48,692 bases of DNA from Campylobacter jejuni (GCA_014305285.1 JACRSG010000012.1:1-48692); one strand, 5' to 3'. Counted from the first letter of the stretch, positions 1 to 9,482 are shown. Numbers and translations are program-made. The notes: a model not told the origin generated them from the letters alone.

Positions 1-119
1 CCTAAGATAAGTTCAAATTTACTGGATTTGATTTCTTTTAAACTCTCTTTTAAAAAAAGATTGCTTAAGGCTTTAATGTTTTGATTAAAGAGTTGTTTTT
101 GGGTGGGGGTGAAGGTCAT
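1..119 (-). CDS. maf-family motility accessory factor, N-terminal part (runs off the window)
   Basis: Only the first ~39 codons are present. The ATG is at 119 and the frame is open to base 1. The N-terminus (MTFTPTQKQLFNQN...) closely resembles that of the maf protein starting at 3928, and the DNA at 1-119 is nearly the same as 3807-3928. It is the third maf gene in a row and lies 12 bp after the stop of the preceding one, so it is probably co-transcribed. Maf (DUF115) proteins are needed for transfer of nonulosonates to flagellin. Which paralogue this is cannot be decided from the N-terminus alone. Confidence 0.8.
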   Translation of the reverse strand, partial: MTFTPTQKQLFNQNIKALSNLFLKESLKEIKSSKFELIL

Positions 120-131
120 TGGAAATCCTAA

Positions 132-1991
132 TTATTTTTTGATCATATCGTCAAAATTCCAATTTTCTAAACTTTTATCTATAGCTTTGTTTTGAGTATC
201 AAGATATCCTAAACCTTGAATAAACCAATTGTGTTGTATCTTCAAAAAGTCTATTAAATTTTCTTTTTGCTTATTTGTGTTTAAAACTTCAAATTTTAAA
301 ATTTCACATTCGTTATGAAAATAAATAGCTTGCAAAAGCTCATTAAAAAGTTTGAGTTTTTTAAATTCTTTAAAAAGATTTAAAAGATTGTTTTTAATTT
401 TTTCAAGAGTTTGAAAATCCTTGTCATCTTTTTCTAAAGTGTATCTAAGTTTTTGAAGTTGAGTTTGAGTTTTTTTGATAAATTCTTTGGATTCTAACAT
501 GTTTTTTTGGAGATATTTTTTTGTTTTTTCTAGTTTATTTTTGGCTAGTTTTTTATCTAGAAATTTTGGAAAATCAAAAGGCTTATTTAAATCTTCGCTA
601 AGTAAATTCTCACAAGCCCAAAGAAAAGGTTTTTCTATAGTTCCTTCTATCCTAGCACCTCCTTCGGTGCAGTTGTAGGTGGCAATACCCAGTTTTTCTT
701 TTGCCCAAAATATATCTTTTTCAAAAGCTTGACGAAATAAATTCCAAGTGAGTTGAGTTCTTACTTTACCTTTTCCTCCATAAGCTAGGGTATATTTTTC
801 TCCTCTGATTTCTTCACCTTGACTTCCATGTATATGCTCTTTAGGATGTGAACTTCCATCTTCGCTATAAGCTAAATCTTGACCTATAAAAATGATATTT
901 TCAAATCTTAAAGCCCCTGCTAATTCATAGATCATATTTGAAACGCTATGTCCTACTCCAAGATATCCGTATTCATCAAGTTTTAAACTGGCTGCAAAAT
1001 TTAAAGGGCGATGCACAAGCATGTAAGTTCTTTGATCTTTTTCTAAAAAATCTAATACTTCTTTATGAACTACAGAAGCAAGTATAAAAAGAATGTTTTT
1101 ATTCAATTCTCCAAAATCATTATCAAAACATTTAGAAACTATATCATCACGCTCTAGCATACAAACATAATCAGGCTTTATGCCATATTTTCCAAGGATG
1201 ACATAAGCACTATCCGCACAAAAAATCGTAGCTTTATTGGCATACTTTTTTAACAAAGGAAGTTGTTTAGTAAGAGAAGGGCCTGTAGAAACAATGATGG
1301 CATTTTTAACTTTAGCCCTTCTTTCTTTAAGAAATTCTTGAAAAATTCCACGATCTAGCATTTTAGGGAGATTATCTAGGGTATGCTTGATTCCCACTAA
1401 AGAATCATGAGGGTCGTTACCTTTATTTAAAACGATAAATCGTATCATTTCTATGAGTTGAGTATTTACATTTTGTATTTGAGTGCTGTAAAATTGTTGA
1501 TAAAAATCATTGTGGATGAAAAGATTAAAAATTTTTACACTTTTTTGAATGACTTCATAAGTAAAAAGTGTAGTAAGTTGTGCTGTTGTAAGATTTGGAG
1601 TATAAAAAAGTATGAGTTGTTCTTTTTTTAATTCTTCACTAAAATCAAATAAATGAAACGCTAAGGTTAAAATTTCAAGATTATCTTCAAAAATGATAAT
1701 GTGTTTATGTTGTTTATTTTCGCATAAAGTTTTATAAAACATTCCATTTCCAAAACCATAAAAAAACAAAACAGGATATTTTTTATATTCACTTTGAAAA
1801 AGGGTAAGATTTTCTAAAAGCTCTTGATTGGGATTTTGATAAAGGAAGATTTTATCTTTTTTAAAATTGATTCCATTTTCATCTTGAATAAGTGTAAAAG
1901 TTGAGTCTCTAAGTGATCTGGCTGCACAAGCTAGAAACTCATCAACTTCAAATAAAGCTTGAGTATTTTTTAAAAAAAGCTCTTCTCTCAC
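132..1991 (-). CDS. Maf-family (DUF115) motility accessory factor / flagellin nonulosonate transferase
   Basis: A protein of about 619 residues. The Maf core is recognisable from the AIIVSTGPSLTKQLPLL block near residue 230, followed by FIGQDLAYSEDGSSHP and the conserved CTEGGARIEGT. The last ~150 residues are Lys/Leu-rich helix. I chose GTG at 1991 because it gives VREELFLKNTQAL, the usual maf N-terminus, and because GTGA overlaps the stop of the upstream maf gene, suggesting coupling; an in-frame ATG at 2012 would add seven residues. By family knowledge it acts on flagellin in the cytoplasm, transferring or enabling transfer of pseudaminic- or legionaminic-type sugars. Position after ptmA and another maf suggests Cj1334-like. 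Two tracts (600-677, 1212-1298) are identical to its neighbour, suggesting gene conversion. Confidence 0.88.
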   Translation of the reverse strand: MREELFLKNTQALFEVDEFLACAARSLRDSTFTLIQDENGINFKKDKIFLYQNPNQELLENLTLFQSEYKKYPVLFFYGFGNGMFYKTLCENKQHKHIIIFEDNLEILTLAFHLFDFSEELKKEQLILFYTPNLTTAQLTTLFTYEVIQKSVKIFNLFIHNDFYQQFYSTQIQNVNTQLIEMIRFIVLNKGNDPHDSLVGIKHTLDNLPKMLDRGIFQEFLKERRAKVKNAIIVSTGPSLTKQLPLLKKYANKATIFCADSAYVILGKYGIKPDYVCMLERDDIVSKCFDNDFGELNKNILFILASVVHKEVLDFLEKDQRTYMLVHRPLNFAASLKLDEYGYLGVGHSVSNMIYELAGALRFENIIFIGQDLAYSEDGSSHPKEHIHGSQGEEIRGEKYTLAYGGKGKVRTQLTWNLFRQAFEKDIFWAKEKLGIATYNCTEGGARIEGTIEKPFLWACENLLSEDLNKPFDFPKFLDKKLAKNKLEKTKKYLQKNMLESKEFIKKTQTQLQKLRYTLEKDDKDFQTLEKIKNNLLNLFKEFKKLKLFNELLQAIYFHNECEILKFEVLNTNKQKENLIDFLKIQHNWFIQGLGYLDTQNKAIDKSLENWNFDDMIKK

Positions 1992-2226
1992 CTTCTCACC
2001 CTTTGCATCCATTTATCTAATCTTCTTTCTTTAAGTTTTTCTTCTAAAGGAAGTATATTTTTAATCAAAGCGTTTTCTTGTGCTTTGATATGTCCATAAA
2101 TTAATTCCATAAATTCTAAATGTTCTTTTATCCAAAGAATATTTTTATTAAAAGCATCTTCTTTAGTTTTAGGATTTAAAACATAAATTCTAGCAAGATT
2201 GAGTTCAAATTGGGTTAGTAAAGGAC
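1988..2226. repeat. Left copy of a 239-bp identical direct repeat (maf 3' end)
   Basis: Bases 1988-2226 are identical to 48454-48692, where the window ends, so the true repeat may be longer. Both copies are the 3' end of a maf gene plus the start context of the next gene (legB on the right, maf on the left). They are direct repeats about 46.5 kb apart that bracket the whole leg/ptm cluster and the prophage. Confidence 0.95.
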
Positions 2227-3928
2227 CTAAAATTTGTATCAAATCTTTTTGAGTGTTGTAAAGTTTGTCTATTTTGGTTTTGATTTTATCTATATCTTTA
2301 ATGATTTCTTTAATAAAAATTTCATTTTTTTGAGAATTTTGTAAATTTATAAAAGAGTTTTTTATTTTATCATAGACTTTAATAAAATTATTACTAAAAT
2401 CTTTACAATGTTTAATACTTTTACAAACTTTATAATAAGCCTTAAGTAAAAACTCATTTTGTTTATTTAAACTTAAAGGTTCTAATTTTTCAAAAGGTTT
2501 ATTTAAATCTTTATCAAGTAAATTCTCACAAGCCCAAAGAAAAGGTTTTTCTATAGTTCCTTCTATCCTAGCACCTCCTTCGGTGCAGTTGTAAATTTTA
2601 GCATCTAAATATTTTTGTATTTTCTGTACATCTTGCTCTAAATTTTGCTTAAACATGAGCCAGACATGGTGAGTTTTAACTTTTTCTTTTCCACCATAGG
2701 CAAGAGTGCAAAGATGCGGATATTTTTTGCTTTCATAGGTAGCCGAGTTTTGATAATCATCAGGATGAGAATTACCATTTTTTGCATAAGCTAAATCCTG
2801 GCCTATGAAAATGATGTTTTTATGTTTTAAATGCAAGGAAAGATAACAAGCCATATGTGCGACACTAAATCCCATGTTGAAATATCCAAAAGAATCTAAT
2901 TTTAAATATTGTATAAAGCTTGCATAGGTTGAAATTATAGTAAAATTATCGGTTTTTTTAGTTAGGTAATTTATAGCATTAGGATGCACTGTGGATTTGA
3001 TAATAAAACAAATTCCATTATCAAATTCTTTAAAATCATGATTGAAAAATTCTGCTGTAATAACTTTTCTTTCCAACATACAAACATAATCAGGCTTTAT
3101 ACCGTGTTTAGCTAAAATAGGATAAGAAGAATCCGCACAAAAAATCGTAGCTTTATTGGCATACTTTTTTAACAAAGGAAGTTGTTTAGTAAGAGAAGGG
3201 CCTGTAGAAACAATGATAGCTGTATCACTTAAATTCTTTCTTTTAGAAAGCAATTCTTTATAACTAGGATGAGTGATCATTTGAGGTAAGTTGTAAACAA
3301 ATTGTTCTATACCTTGAAGAGCATCAAGAGGATCATTGCCATGAGAAATAATAGAATTTTTAAAAGTTTGTGCTAATTTTTTATTTAATTCTAAAATATC
3401 TTTATGAAATCTTTCATAATAAGAACTCATAAGTTCTAAAAAATAAATTCTAGAAAACTGAAAGAAAGGTTTGCTAGAACAAAAATTAGAAAAAAATTCT
3501 ATATCCAAAGAACGGGTTTGTAAAATCATCAATCTTGCACTTTGTAATTCACTTGAAAAATCTAAGATATGAAACATTACCCAAATGATTTGTATATCTT
3601 TTTCAAAAACAACAATATGTTGATGATTTTTATTTTGAAGCAAGGCTTTCAATAAAATTCCATTTCCAAAACCATAAAAATACAATACAGGATAAAGTAA
3701 GTATTTATCGTTGTAAGTGTTTAGCATAGAGTTTAATTCATCCATAACATTTTCATAAAGAAAAGTATTATCATTTGTATCTTTTAAATTAATATCTAAA
3801 TTATCTTTACCTAAAACAAGTTCAAATTTACTAGACTTGATTTCTTTTAAACTCTCTTTTAAAAAAAGGTTGCTTAAAGCCTCAATGTTTTGATTAAAGA
3901 GTTGTTTTTGGGTGGGATTAGGGATCAT
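1988..3928 (-). CDS. Maf-family (DUF115) protein, PseD-position paralogue
   Basis: A protein of about 646 residues starting MIPNPTQKQLF. The ATG at 3928 overlaps the ptmA stop (TAATG); four extra upstream codons are possible but have no ribosome site. It has the same Maf core as its neighbour (IIVSTGPSLTKQLPLLKKYA, FIGQDLAYAKNGNSHP, CTEGGARIEGT), and the C-terminus ends RLDKWMQRVRR. The position directly after ptmA corresponds to Cj1333 (pseD) in C. jejuni, a transferase-type maf; that assignment is by synteny only. Its last 239 bp are identical to the 3' end of the maf gene at the right edge of the window. Confidence 0.87.
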   Translation of the reverse strand: MIPNPTQKQLFNQNIEALSNLFLKESLKEIKSSKFELVLGKDNLDINLKDTNDNTFLYENVMDELNSMLNTYNDKYLLYPVLYFYGFGNGILLKALLQNKNHQHIVVFEKDIQIIWVMFHILDFSSELQSARLMILQTRSLDIEFFSNFCSSKPFFQFSRIYFLELMSSYYERFHKDILELNKKLAQTFKNSIISHGNDPLDALQGIEQFVYNLPQMITHPSYKELLSKRKNLSDTAIIVSTGPSLTKQLPLLKKYANKATIFCADSSYPILAKHGIKPDYVCMLERKVITAEFFNHDFKEFDNGICFIIKSTVHPNAINYLTKKTDNFTIISTYASFIQYLKLDSFGYFNMGFSVAHMACYLSLHLKHKNIIFIGQDLAYAKNGNSHPDDYQNSATYESKKYPHLCTLAYGGKEKVKTHHVWLMFKQNLEQDVQKIQKYLDAKIYNCTEGGARIEGTIEKPFLWACENLLDKDLNKPFEKLEPLSLNKQNEFLLKAYYKVCKSIKHCKDFSNNFIKVYDKIKNSFINLQNSQKNEIFIKEIIKDIDKIKTKIDKLYNTQKDLIQILGPLLTQFELNLARIYVLNPKTKEDAFNKNILWIKEHLEFMELIYGHIKAQENALIKNILPLEEKLKERRLDKWMQRVRR

Positions 3929-4698
3929 TAAAGCCCCCATCCATCAGCTACAACCAAGGTTTGTCCAGTGATAAATTGACTTTCATCGCTGAGTAAAAAT
4001 ACCAAAGTCCCACACACATCATCAGCATCTAGCATGCCCTTGCTTGCACAGCATTTTCTATAAGCTTTTAAAAAAAGTTCGTTTTGATTGTCTAAAATCC
4101 CTCCACTTGCTAGAGTATTAACGCGTATATTTTGGTTAAAAAGTTCTTTAGCTAGCCAAGTGCCCATGTGGTTAATACCTGCTTTGATGACGCTGTATTC
4201 TAAAGAACTTTGCATAAAAGTGCCTTTATAATTTTCAAATTTTGGCGCATAAACTCCCATAATGGAGCTAAGATTGATGATATTTCCATAGCCTTGTTGT
4301 TTAAAAAATTTCACGAATTCTTGAGCGGCTAGCATAAAGCCTGCTAAATGTAAATTTAAACTTTCGCAAATTTGTTCGTATTTGAGTTCATAATAAGGTG
4401 TTTTGCCCCAGTTTTTACCAAAAGGATAACTTGAATTTATAAAAGCATCGATTTGGTTGTATCTTTCTTGACTTTTTTTAATAGCAGTTTGCAAGCTTTC
4501 TTGCTTGGTGATATCAAGTTCTAGGCTTAAAAGTTCTGTTTGGAATTTTTTTTCTAAATCTTTTTGTAGTTTTTTTAAGCGTTCTTTATCGATATCTGCG
4601 AGTATGGGTGTGCCTTTGTTAAGAAGTATTTTTTGGCAAAGTGCTTTACCTATACGCCCGCAAGCTCCTGCTACAAAGATGATTTTATTTTCAAGCAT
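3928..4698 (-). CDS. ptmA: PtmA, short-chain dehydrogenase/reductase of flagellin glycan synthesis
   Basis: A 256-residue SDR. It has the N-terminal Rossmann glycine motif GACGRIGKAL, the catalytic Ser in NLSSIMGVY, a YSVIKAG (YxxxK) active site near residue 168, and a C-terminal ITGQTLVVADGWGL typical of classical SDRs. The gene touches ptmB (start at 4698 shares a base with the ptmB stop) and overlaps the following maf start. In Campylobacter PtmA belongs to the legionaminic-acid branch, where it has been linked with PtmF and PtmE to supply the GDP-glucosamine precursor; the sequence supports only an NAD(P)-dependent oxidoreductase. Soluble, cytoplasmic. Confidence 0.93.
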   Translation of the reverse strand: MLENKIIFVAGACGRIGKALCQKILLNKGTPILADIDKERLKKLQKDLEKKFQTELLSLELDITKQESLQTAIKKSQERYNQIDAFINSSYPFGKNWGKTPYYELKYEQICESLNLHLAGFMLAAQEFVKFFKQQGYGNIINLSSIMGVYAPKFENYKGTFMQSSLEYSVIKAGINHMGTWLAKELFNQNIRVNTLASGGILDNQNELFLKAYRKCCASKGMLDADDVCGTLVFLLSDESQFITGQTLVVADGWGL

Positions 4699-5405
4699 TA
4701 AAAATCCTTTGGTGATAGATTTTTGGAAGAGATTAAAAATTCTACGATTTTAAAATCAAGCTCACTATCGACATCAAAAGCCGTGCTTTCATCCATAACA
4801 AAAAGCCCTGTTTTTTCACTAAAAACACTATCATTTTCTAAAAGATAATCCCTTTTGAAGATATAAATACTAGCATTCATATCATAGCATTTTGGGGCAC
4901 TTTGACGAGTGGTAAAATTTCCTTCTTTGGATTTGATGACTTTATCATTTTGTATCTCTATAAGATTAAAATAAGGATTGTGCCTAGAAGGTACTGCAGT
5001 GATAAGATTAGAATTATCGTTTTTAACAAAACTTTCATAGGCTTTTTTTATATCAAGGCTTGAGCGAAGTGGGGCTGAAGCATCTAAGTCTATCAGGGTT
5101 TTAAAACGCGTTTTAAAATACTCTTCACTTCTTAGTAGGGCATCGCGTATGACAGGAAGTTTTGCAGCCTTATCATCAGCAAGATGGGCTTCTCTTTTAA
5201 AAAAAACTTCAGCACCGTATTTTTGCGATACACTTGCAATTTCATCGCTATCAGTACTTATGATTATGTGTTTAAAAAGTTTGGAATTTTGAGCTTGTAT
5301 GATGCTATAAGCTATCATTTCAAGTTCATTAATCTTTCTAATATTTTTATTTTTAACACCCTTGCTTCCACCTCTAGCACAAATGGTGCATAAAATTTCA
5401 CCCAT
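4698..5405 (-). CDS. ptmB: PtmB/LegF, CMP-legionaminic acid synthetase
   Basis: A 235-residue cytidylyltransferase of the NeuA/CMP-sialate synthetase family. The signature CTICARGGSKGVKNKN lies at the N-terminus; ISTDSDEIA and the DASAPLRS block follow. I start at ATG 5405 (MGEILCTIC), which overlaps the end of ptmF by eight bases; ten more upstream codons are open but lie inside ptmF. The enzyme charges the nonulosonate with CTP to give the CMP-activated donor used by the Maf transferases. It lies between ptmF and ptmA in a tightly packed operon. Confidence 0.92.
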   Translation of the reverse strand: MGEILCTICARGGSKGVKNKNIRKINELEMIAYSIIQAQNSKLFKHIIISTDSDEIASVSQKYGAEVFFKREAHLADDKAAKLPVIRDALLRSEEYFKTRFKTLIDLDASAPLRSSLDIKKAYESFVKNDNSNLITAVPSRHNPYFNLIEIQNDKVIKSKEGNFTTRQSAPKCYDMNASIYIFKRDYLLENDSVFSEKTGLFVMDESTAFDVDSELDFKIVEFLISSKNLSPKDF

Positions 5406-6300
5406 TTTTCTTCCTTGCTTTATCACAAATTTCAAGTACTTTTAAAGCTTGCTTAAGATCACAAAGTTCTTTGTTTTTTTCAAAGACTGCTTTTTGTAAA
5501 TTTTGAAGTGTTTTTATCGTATCGTTTTCAAAATTTAAGCATTCTGTGTTTTTGTTTTTATGATAAATTTCGATTTTATTGTCTATCAAATCGGCTTTAA
5601 AGCTTTTTTCTAAAGTATGGATAATGATTTCTCTTTTGTTAAATTTGGAAAAATAGTCTAATTGTATATGAATTTTAACTTCTTGTGAATTTTTTAAAGC
5701 CAAAAAGGCAAAATCATCGCTTGTTATGTCAAGCTCTGAAATTTTAGCATTTTGAGAGTATTCAAGCTCCAAATTTCCAAAAAGAAAAAAAGCTAGATCG
5801 ATTTCATGAGAAAGATCGAGTAAAACTCCACCACCTAGCTCTTTTTTGGCACTGTAATTTTGTCTGTAATCTATGACCCTCCAATGAGGCAAATAAGAAT
5901 TGCAAATCAAACTAGCAAAATAAATTTTTTCATTTTTTAAAAGCTCCTTTAAAGTGACAATTACAGGATGAAAACGCAGTAAATACGCTACATAAATGTG
6001 ATTTTTTGAACTTGTGAAATTTTGAACCTTTTCAAATAAAGGTTTTTCTACGAGTAGGGTTTTATTTTCTAGAAGTTCATCAAGAGTCTTTAAAGTCTTA
6101 AAATGTTCTGTAGTGATGTTTGCAATGATAAAAAGATCAAATTCATTTAAATCACATTCTTTTAAAGAGCGATAAATCTGAGTTTTTTCAAGTTCTTTTT
6201 CGTTAGCACTTAAAGAAAGTATACTGACTTGATTTGAATGTTTTAAGGCTAAAAAATGTTTTTTTCCTATGCTGCCAAATCCTATGATTAAAATTTTCAT
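5398..6300 (-). CDS. ptmF: PtmF, Gfo/Idh/MocA-family oxidoreductase
   Basis: A 300-residue protein with an N-terminal Rossmann motif (ILIIGFGSIGKKH) and the family-typical LLVEKPLFE near residue 90, which contains the EKP motif. The centre has GGGVLLDLSHEIDLAFFLFG, the usual substrate-domain signature. It overlaps ptmE by four bases (ATGA). In C. jejuni PtmF belongs to the legionaminic acid/flagellin modification set and is thought to act in the early steps towards GDP-GlcN; the sequence shows only a nucleotide-dependent sugar dehydrogenase fold. Confidence 0.9.
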   Translation of the reverse strand: MKILIIGFGSIGKKHFLALKHSNQVSILSLSANEKELEKTQIYRSLKECDLNEFDLFIIANITTEHFKTLKTLDELLENKTLLVEKPLFEKVQNFTSSKNHIYVAYLLRFHPVIVTLKELLKNEKIYFASLICNSYLPHWRVIDYRQNYSAKKELGGGVLLDLSHEIDLAFFLFGNLELEYSQNAKISELDITSDDFAFLALKNSQEVKIHIQLDYFSKFNKREIIIHTLEKSFKADLIDNKIEIYHKNKNTECLNFENDTIKTLQNLQKAVFEKNKELCDLKQALKVLEICDKARKKNG

Positions 6301-7322
6301 TTAAAATCCTCATTGGCTTTTAAAAACTCATCCATGCGTCCAATGTCAATCCAATAATCATTAATGATATAGGTATTTACCTTGCCTTTTTGCATAGCGA
6401 GTTTGATAAGTTCGGGCATGTCTAAGTATTCGTTTTTAGCAATTAAATTTAAAATTTCATTTTCAAGCACATAAATTCCCGCACTTATGAGGAATTTTTG
6501 AGTAGGTTTTTCTTCTATATTTTCTATAAAGCCTTGCTTTTGAGTGATAACCCCATAAGGAATTTGTTGTTCAAATTCCCGCACACAAACACTCATTAAA
6601 GCTTTTGATTTTTTATGGGCTTTTAAAAGAGCATTAAAATCAAGCTCGGTTAAAATGTCTGCATTCATAACGATGAAACTTTCTTTAAATTCTTGCTTTA
6701 TAAGACTTAAAGCTCCTGCAGTGCCTAATTTTTTGCGCTCTTTAATATAAGAAATTTTAACTCCAAATTTTTGTCCTTTTTGAAAATAATCCTCTATGAT
6801 TTGTTTTTTATAATTCACACAAAAGATAAAATTTTCAAAATTTTGAGCCTTAAGCCTTTGAACTATGCTTTCTAAAATAGGTTTTTTTCCTATTTTTAAC
6901 ATAGGTTTTGGAGTATCTTTAGTCAGCTCTTTTAAGCGAGATCCTAAGCCTCCAGCCATGATGATAATGGAGTTTGGATTGGTTTTTAAAAGTGAAGAGA
7001 TGGATTTTATAGAAAGGATTTTTCCTTTTTCATTTAAAACAGGAAAATCATAAATATCGGTTTTAGAAGAAAGTTTTAAAAGTTCTTCTTTGCTTGTGTT
7101 TTCTTTTATGGTGATGGGATTTTTAGTGTAAATATCTTTGATGCTATCTTCTAAAGTCTTACCATGAATTAAAGCTTTTCGGATGTTTGAATCGCTAATT
7201 ACCCCTAGAAATTTATCTTTTTTATTTACTATGATACCTAGTCTAACACGTTCTTGACCGACTATTTTTAAAGCTTCTTCTATGCTAGAATCAGGGGTGA
7301 GTTTGAGTTTGTTTATATCCAC
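6297..7322 (-). CDS. ptmE: PtmE, GlcN-1-P nucleotidyltransferase with CBS domains
   Basis: A 341-residue protein. Two CBS-type repeats fill residues ~1-110 (GVISDSNIRKALIHG, then FPVLNEKGKILSI), followed by a sugar nucleotidyltransferase domain starting IIMAGGLGSRLKELTKDTPK near residue 120, with KPMLKIGKKP and the metal-site stretch FIVMNADILTELDF. In C. jejuni PtmE makes GDP-glucosamine, which sets the GDP-linked route to legionaminic acid apart from the UDP-linked pseudaminic route. It starts 8 bp after legG and overlaps ptmF. Confidence 0.92.
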   Translation of the reverse strand: MDINKLKLTPDSSIEEALKIVGQERVRLGIIVNKKDKFLGVISDSNIRKALIHGKTLEDSIKDIYTKNPITIKENTSKEELLKLSSKTDIYDFPVLNEKGKILSIKSISSLLKTNPNSIIIMAGGLGSRLKELTKDTPKPMLKIGKKPILESIVQRLKAQNFENFIFCVNYKKQIIEDYFQKGQKFGVKISYIKERKKLGTAGALSLIKQEFKESFIVMNADILTELDFNALLKAHKKSKALMSVCVREFEQQIPYGVITQKQGFIENIEEKPTQKFLISAGIYVLENEILNLIAKNEYLDMPELIKLAMQKGKVNTYIINDYWIDIGRMDEFLKANEDFK

Positions 7323-7330
7323 GCTAGGCC

Positions 7331-8497
7331 TTATAAATCAATAAAATTTTTATGTAAAATTGTATCTAAATTTACGTTTTTTAGGCAAGTTTTTATGATT
7401 GTATTTGGATTTTTATGATTGTCATAAGGATTTTTAAAATTTTTTAATTTTTGCTTCAATTCTTTGCTTTCTAATTTTTCAAAAGCTTGATCAAGATCGT
7501 TGATATCGCAATCAATGATATTTTGAGTTCTTAAACGCCCTTTTTGTCTATGGCCTATGTTGATGCAAGGAGTTTTAAAAAAAGGACTTTCACTAATACC
7601 GCTTGAAGTATTACCTACCATAGCTTTGGCTATTTTCATAAGACTTAGGTATTTTTGTGAGCCAAGATTGTCAAAAAGTTTAGCTTTGTGCGGATTTTTT
7701 TGGCAATAATTTTGTAAAATTTGATTAATTAAAAGTCCATTTTCATCGGCATTTGCTTTAGTGAAGATCAAGCTTGCGTTTTGAAGTGTGTCAAGTTTTT
7801 TAAGCAAGGTTTTGATTTCTTTTTGAGTGTTTTTTACATTCAGGGTTAAAGGATGGTAAGTGATCAGATAAAGCTCTTTATCTAGTTTCATTTTTAAGGC
7901 TTTTTCTAAATCTTTTTTGCTTAAAAAATTCGTATTTTTTATGATAGTAGAAGCTAAAGAGCCTATGTTAAAAATTCTTTCTTCTTCTTCTCCAAGTTGC
8001 AAAAGCCTTTTTTTATAAATTTCATGACTTACAAAATGTAAATGCGACATTTTAGAAATGCTATGTCTTATACTATCATCAATAGCTCCTAAGGTAAGTT
8101 CTCCGCCGCATAAATGCACTAAGGGTATATGCATCAAAAGACACACACTGGCCACGCTAAGCATTTCGTAGCGATCACCCAAAATAACAACTATATCAGG
8201 TTTTAGGTTTTCAAAAGCATCGCTAAAAGCGTTAAAAGCTAAACTCATACTTTTACAAAGGCTTATTTTATCATCACTTGCGAGTAATATAGGAATTTTT
8301 TTAGTAATTTTAAATTCTTTTTCTATTTCCTTGTAAGTCAGTCCAAACTCAGGACTTAAATGTGCTCCTGTAGTAATGATTTGAAGACTTAAATCTTTAT
8401 CGTTTTGAATGTCATGGCATAAATTTCTTAAAAGATACCATTCAGCTCTTGTTGCACTGACTATACAAATTTTTCTTTTACTCGCGGATAAGTTCAT
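7331..8497 (-). CDS. legG: LegG (NeuC-type), NDP-diacetylbacillosamine 2-epimerase (hydrolysing)
   Basis: About 388 residues. NeuC/WecB epimerase fold: KICIVSATRAEWYLL at the start, VVILGDRYEMLSVA, HLCGGELTLGAIDDSIRHS, and the C-terminal VGNTSSGISESPFFKTPCI. ATG at 8497 (MNLSASKRK) lies inside the end of legI; an in-frame GTG at 8521 is also possible. By family, the enzyme removes the nucleotide while inverting C2, giving the 2,4-diacetamido-6-deoxymannose that LegI condenses with phosphoenolpyruvate. Corresponds to Cj1328 (neuC2). Confidence 0.92.
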   Translation of the reverse strand: MNLSASKRKICIVSATRAEWYLLRNLCHDIQNDKDLSLQIITTGAHLSPEFGLTYKEIEKEFKITKKIPILLASDDKISLCKSMSLAFNAFSDAFENLKPDIVVILGDRYEMLSVASVCLLMHIPLVHLCGGELTLGAIDDSIRHSISKMSHLHFVSHEIYKKRLLQLGEEEERIFNIGSLASTIIKNTNFLSKKDLEKALKMKLDKELYLITYHPLTLNVKNTQKEIKTLLKKLDTLQNASLIFTKANADENGLLINQILQNYCQKNPHKAKLFDNLGSQKYLSLMKIAKAMVGNTSSGISESPFFKTPCINIGHRQKGRLRTQNIIDCDINDLDQAFEKLESKELKQKLKNFKNPYDNHKNPNTIIKTCLKNVNLDTILHKNFIDL

Positions 8498-9482
8498 CTT
8501 CTTTGTAGTTTTTAGTGGCACTCTTGCCTAAAAATTCTTCATATCTCATAGCGCTTATACCATTTGCCGGGCGTTTGGTGGTAAGATTTTCTTCACTAAA
8601 AATTTGTCCTTTTTGTATATCTTTTTTGGCTACTAAACTTTTTCTTACTCTATTTATGTTTTTTTGTTCGCTTTTACTTGCTTTTTTTATCCCATCACCC
8701 ATAGCCTTTTGTATTTGTCTTATTTGAGTGCAAAGCATTTTTAGTTCATGAGGCTCTAGACTTGCTTTATGATCAGGTCCTTGCATATTTTTATCTAAGG
8801 TAAAATGCTTTTCTATCACACAAGCTCCTAAGGCGACAGCAGCTAGGGAAATGTGTATGCCTTGAGTGTGATCAGAATATCCTATATCAAGCTTAAAAGC
8901 ATCTTTTAAACTTTGCATGGCTTTAAGATTGACTTCATCAAAAGGGGCAGGGTATTCTGTGGTGCAATGTAAAAGAGTTATATTTTGCCGTTTAGTGCCA
9001 TTTTTGCAAAGTATATTTAAAGCTTCTTCTATCTCGCCTAAATTTGCCATTCCTGTTGAAAGTATGATTTTTTTATTAAGTTTTGCAATTTTTTTAAGAT
9101 AGGGTAGATTGGTGATTTCTCCGCTTGGAATTTTAAAAATTTTTAATCCTAACTTATCTAAAAGCTCTATACTTTCAAGATCAAAAGGAGTTGAAAGAAA
9201 AGTAATGTTACATTTTTTTGCGTGCAAGATGAGTTCTTTATGGGCTTTAAGATCGAGTTCAAGTTTTTGCACCATTTGAAGTTGACTTTCATTGCTCACT
9301 GTGGTTTTAAGCTGATAAGCTGTTTTTTTAGCTTTTGTACTAATGCAAGCTTTAGCTTTAAAGCTTTGAAATTTAACAAAATCAGCTCCTGAGTCTGCCG
9401 CGATTTCTATAAGTTTTTTAGCCAAATTTAAATCACCATTGTGATTAACCCCTACTTCTGCGATGATTAAAGTTTTTTTCAT
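8478..9482 (-). CDS. legI: LegI (NeuB-type), legionaminic acid synthase
   Basis: A 334-residue NeuB family enzyme. TIM-barrel part: IIAEVGVNHNGDLNLAKKL, FVKFQSFKAK, KIPSGEITNLP, LLHCTTEYPAP, IGYSDHTQGI and EKHFTLDKNMQGPDHKASL. A C-terminal SAF (antifreeze-like) domain follows from about residue 280 (RKSLVAKKDIQKGQIF). It condenses phosphoenolpyruvate with the LegG product. Its 3' end overlaps legG. It starts 40 bp after the methyltransferase. Corresponds to Cj1327 (neuB2) by order and sequence. Confidence 0.94.
   Translation of the reverse strand: MKKTLIIAEVGVNHNGDLNLAKKLIEIAADSGADFVKFQSFKAKACISTKAKKTAYQLKTTVSNESQLQMVQKLELDLKAHKELILHAKKCNITFLSTPFDLESIELLDKLGLKIFKIPSGEITNLPYLKKIAKLNKKIILSTGMANLGEIEEALNILCKNGTKRQNITLLHCTTEYPAPFDEVNLKAMQSLKDAFKLDIGYSDHTQGIHISLAAVALGACVIEKHFTLDKNMQGPDHKASLEPHELKMLCTQIRQIQKAMGDGIKKASKSEQKNINRVRKSLVAKKDIQKGQIFSEENLTTKRPANGISAMRYEEFLGKSATKNYKEDELIRE

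Noticed and set aside
101-109. G-rich run near the start of the first partial maf gene as a contingency tract
   Set aside because: The longest pure run is only five G, too short for frequent slippage.
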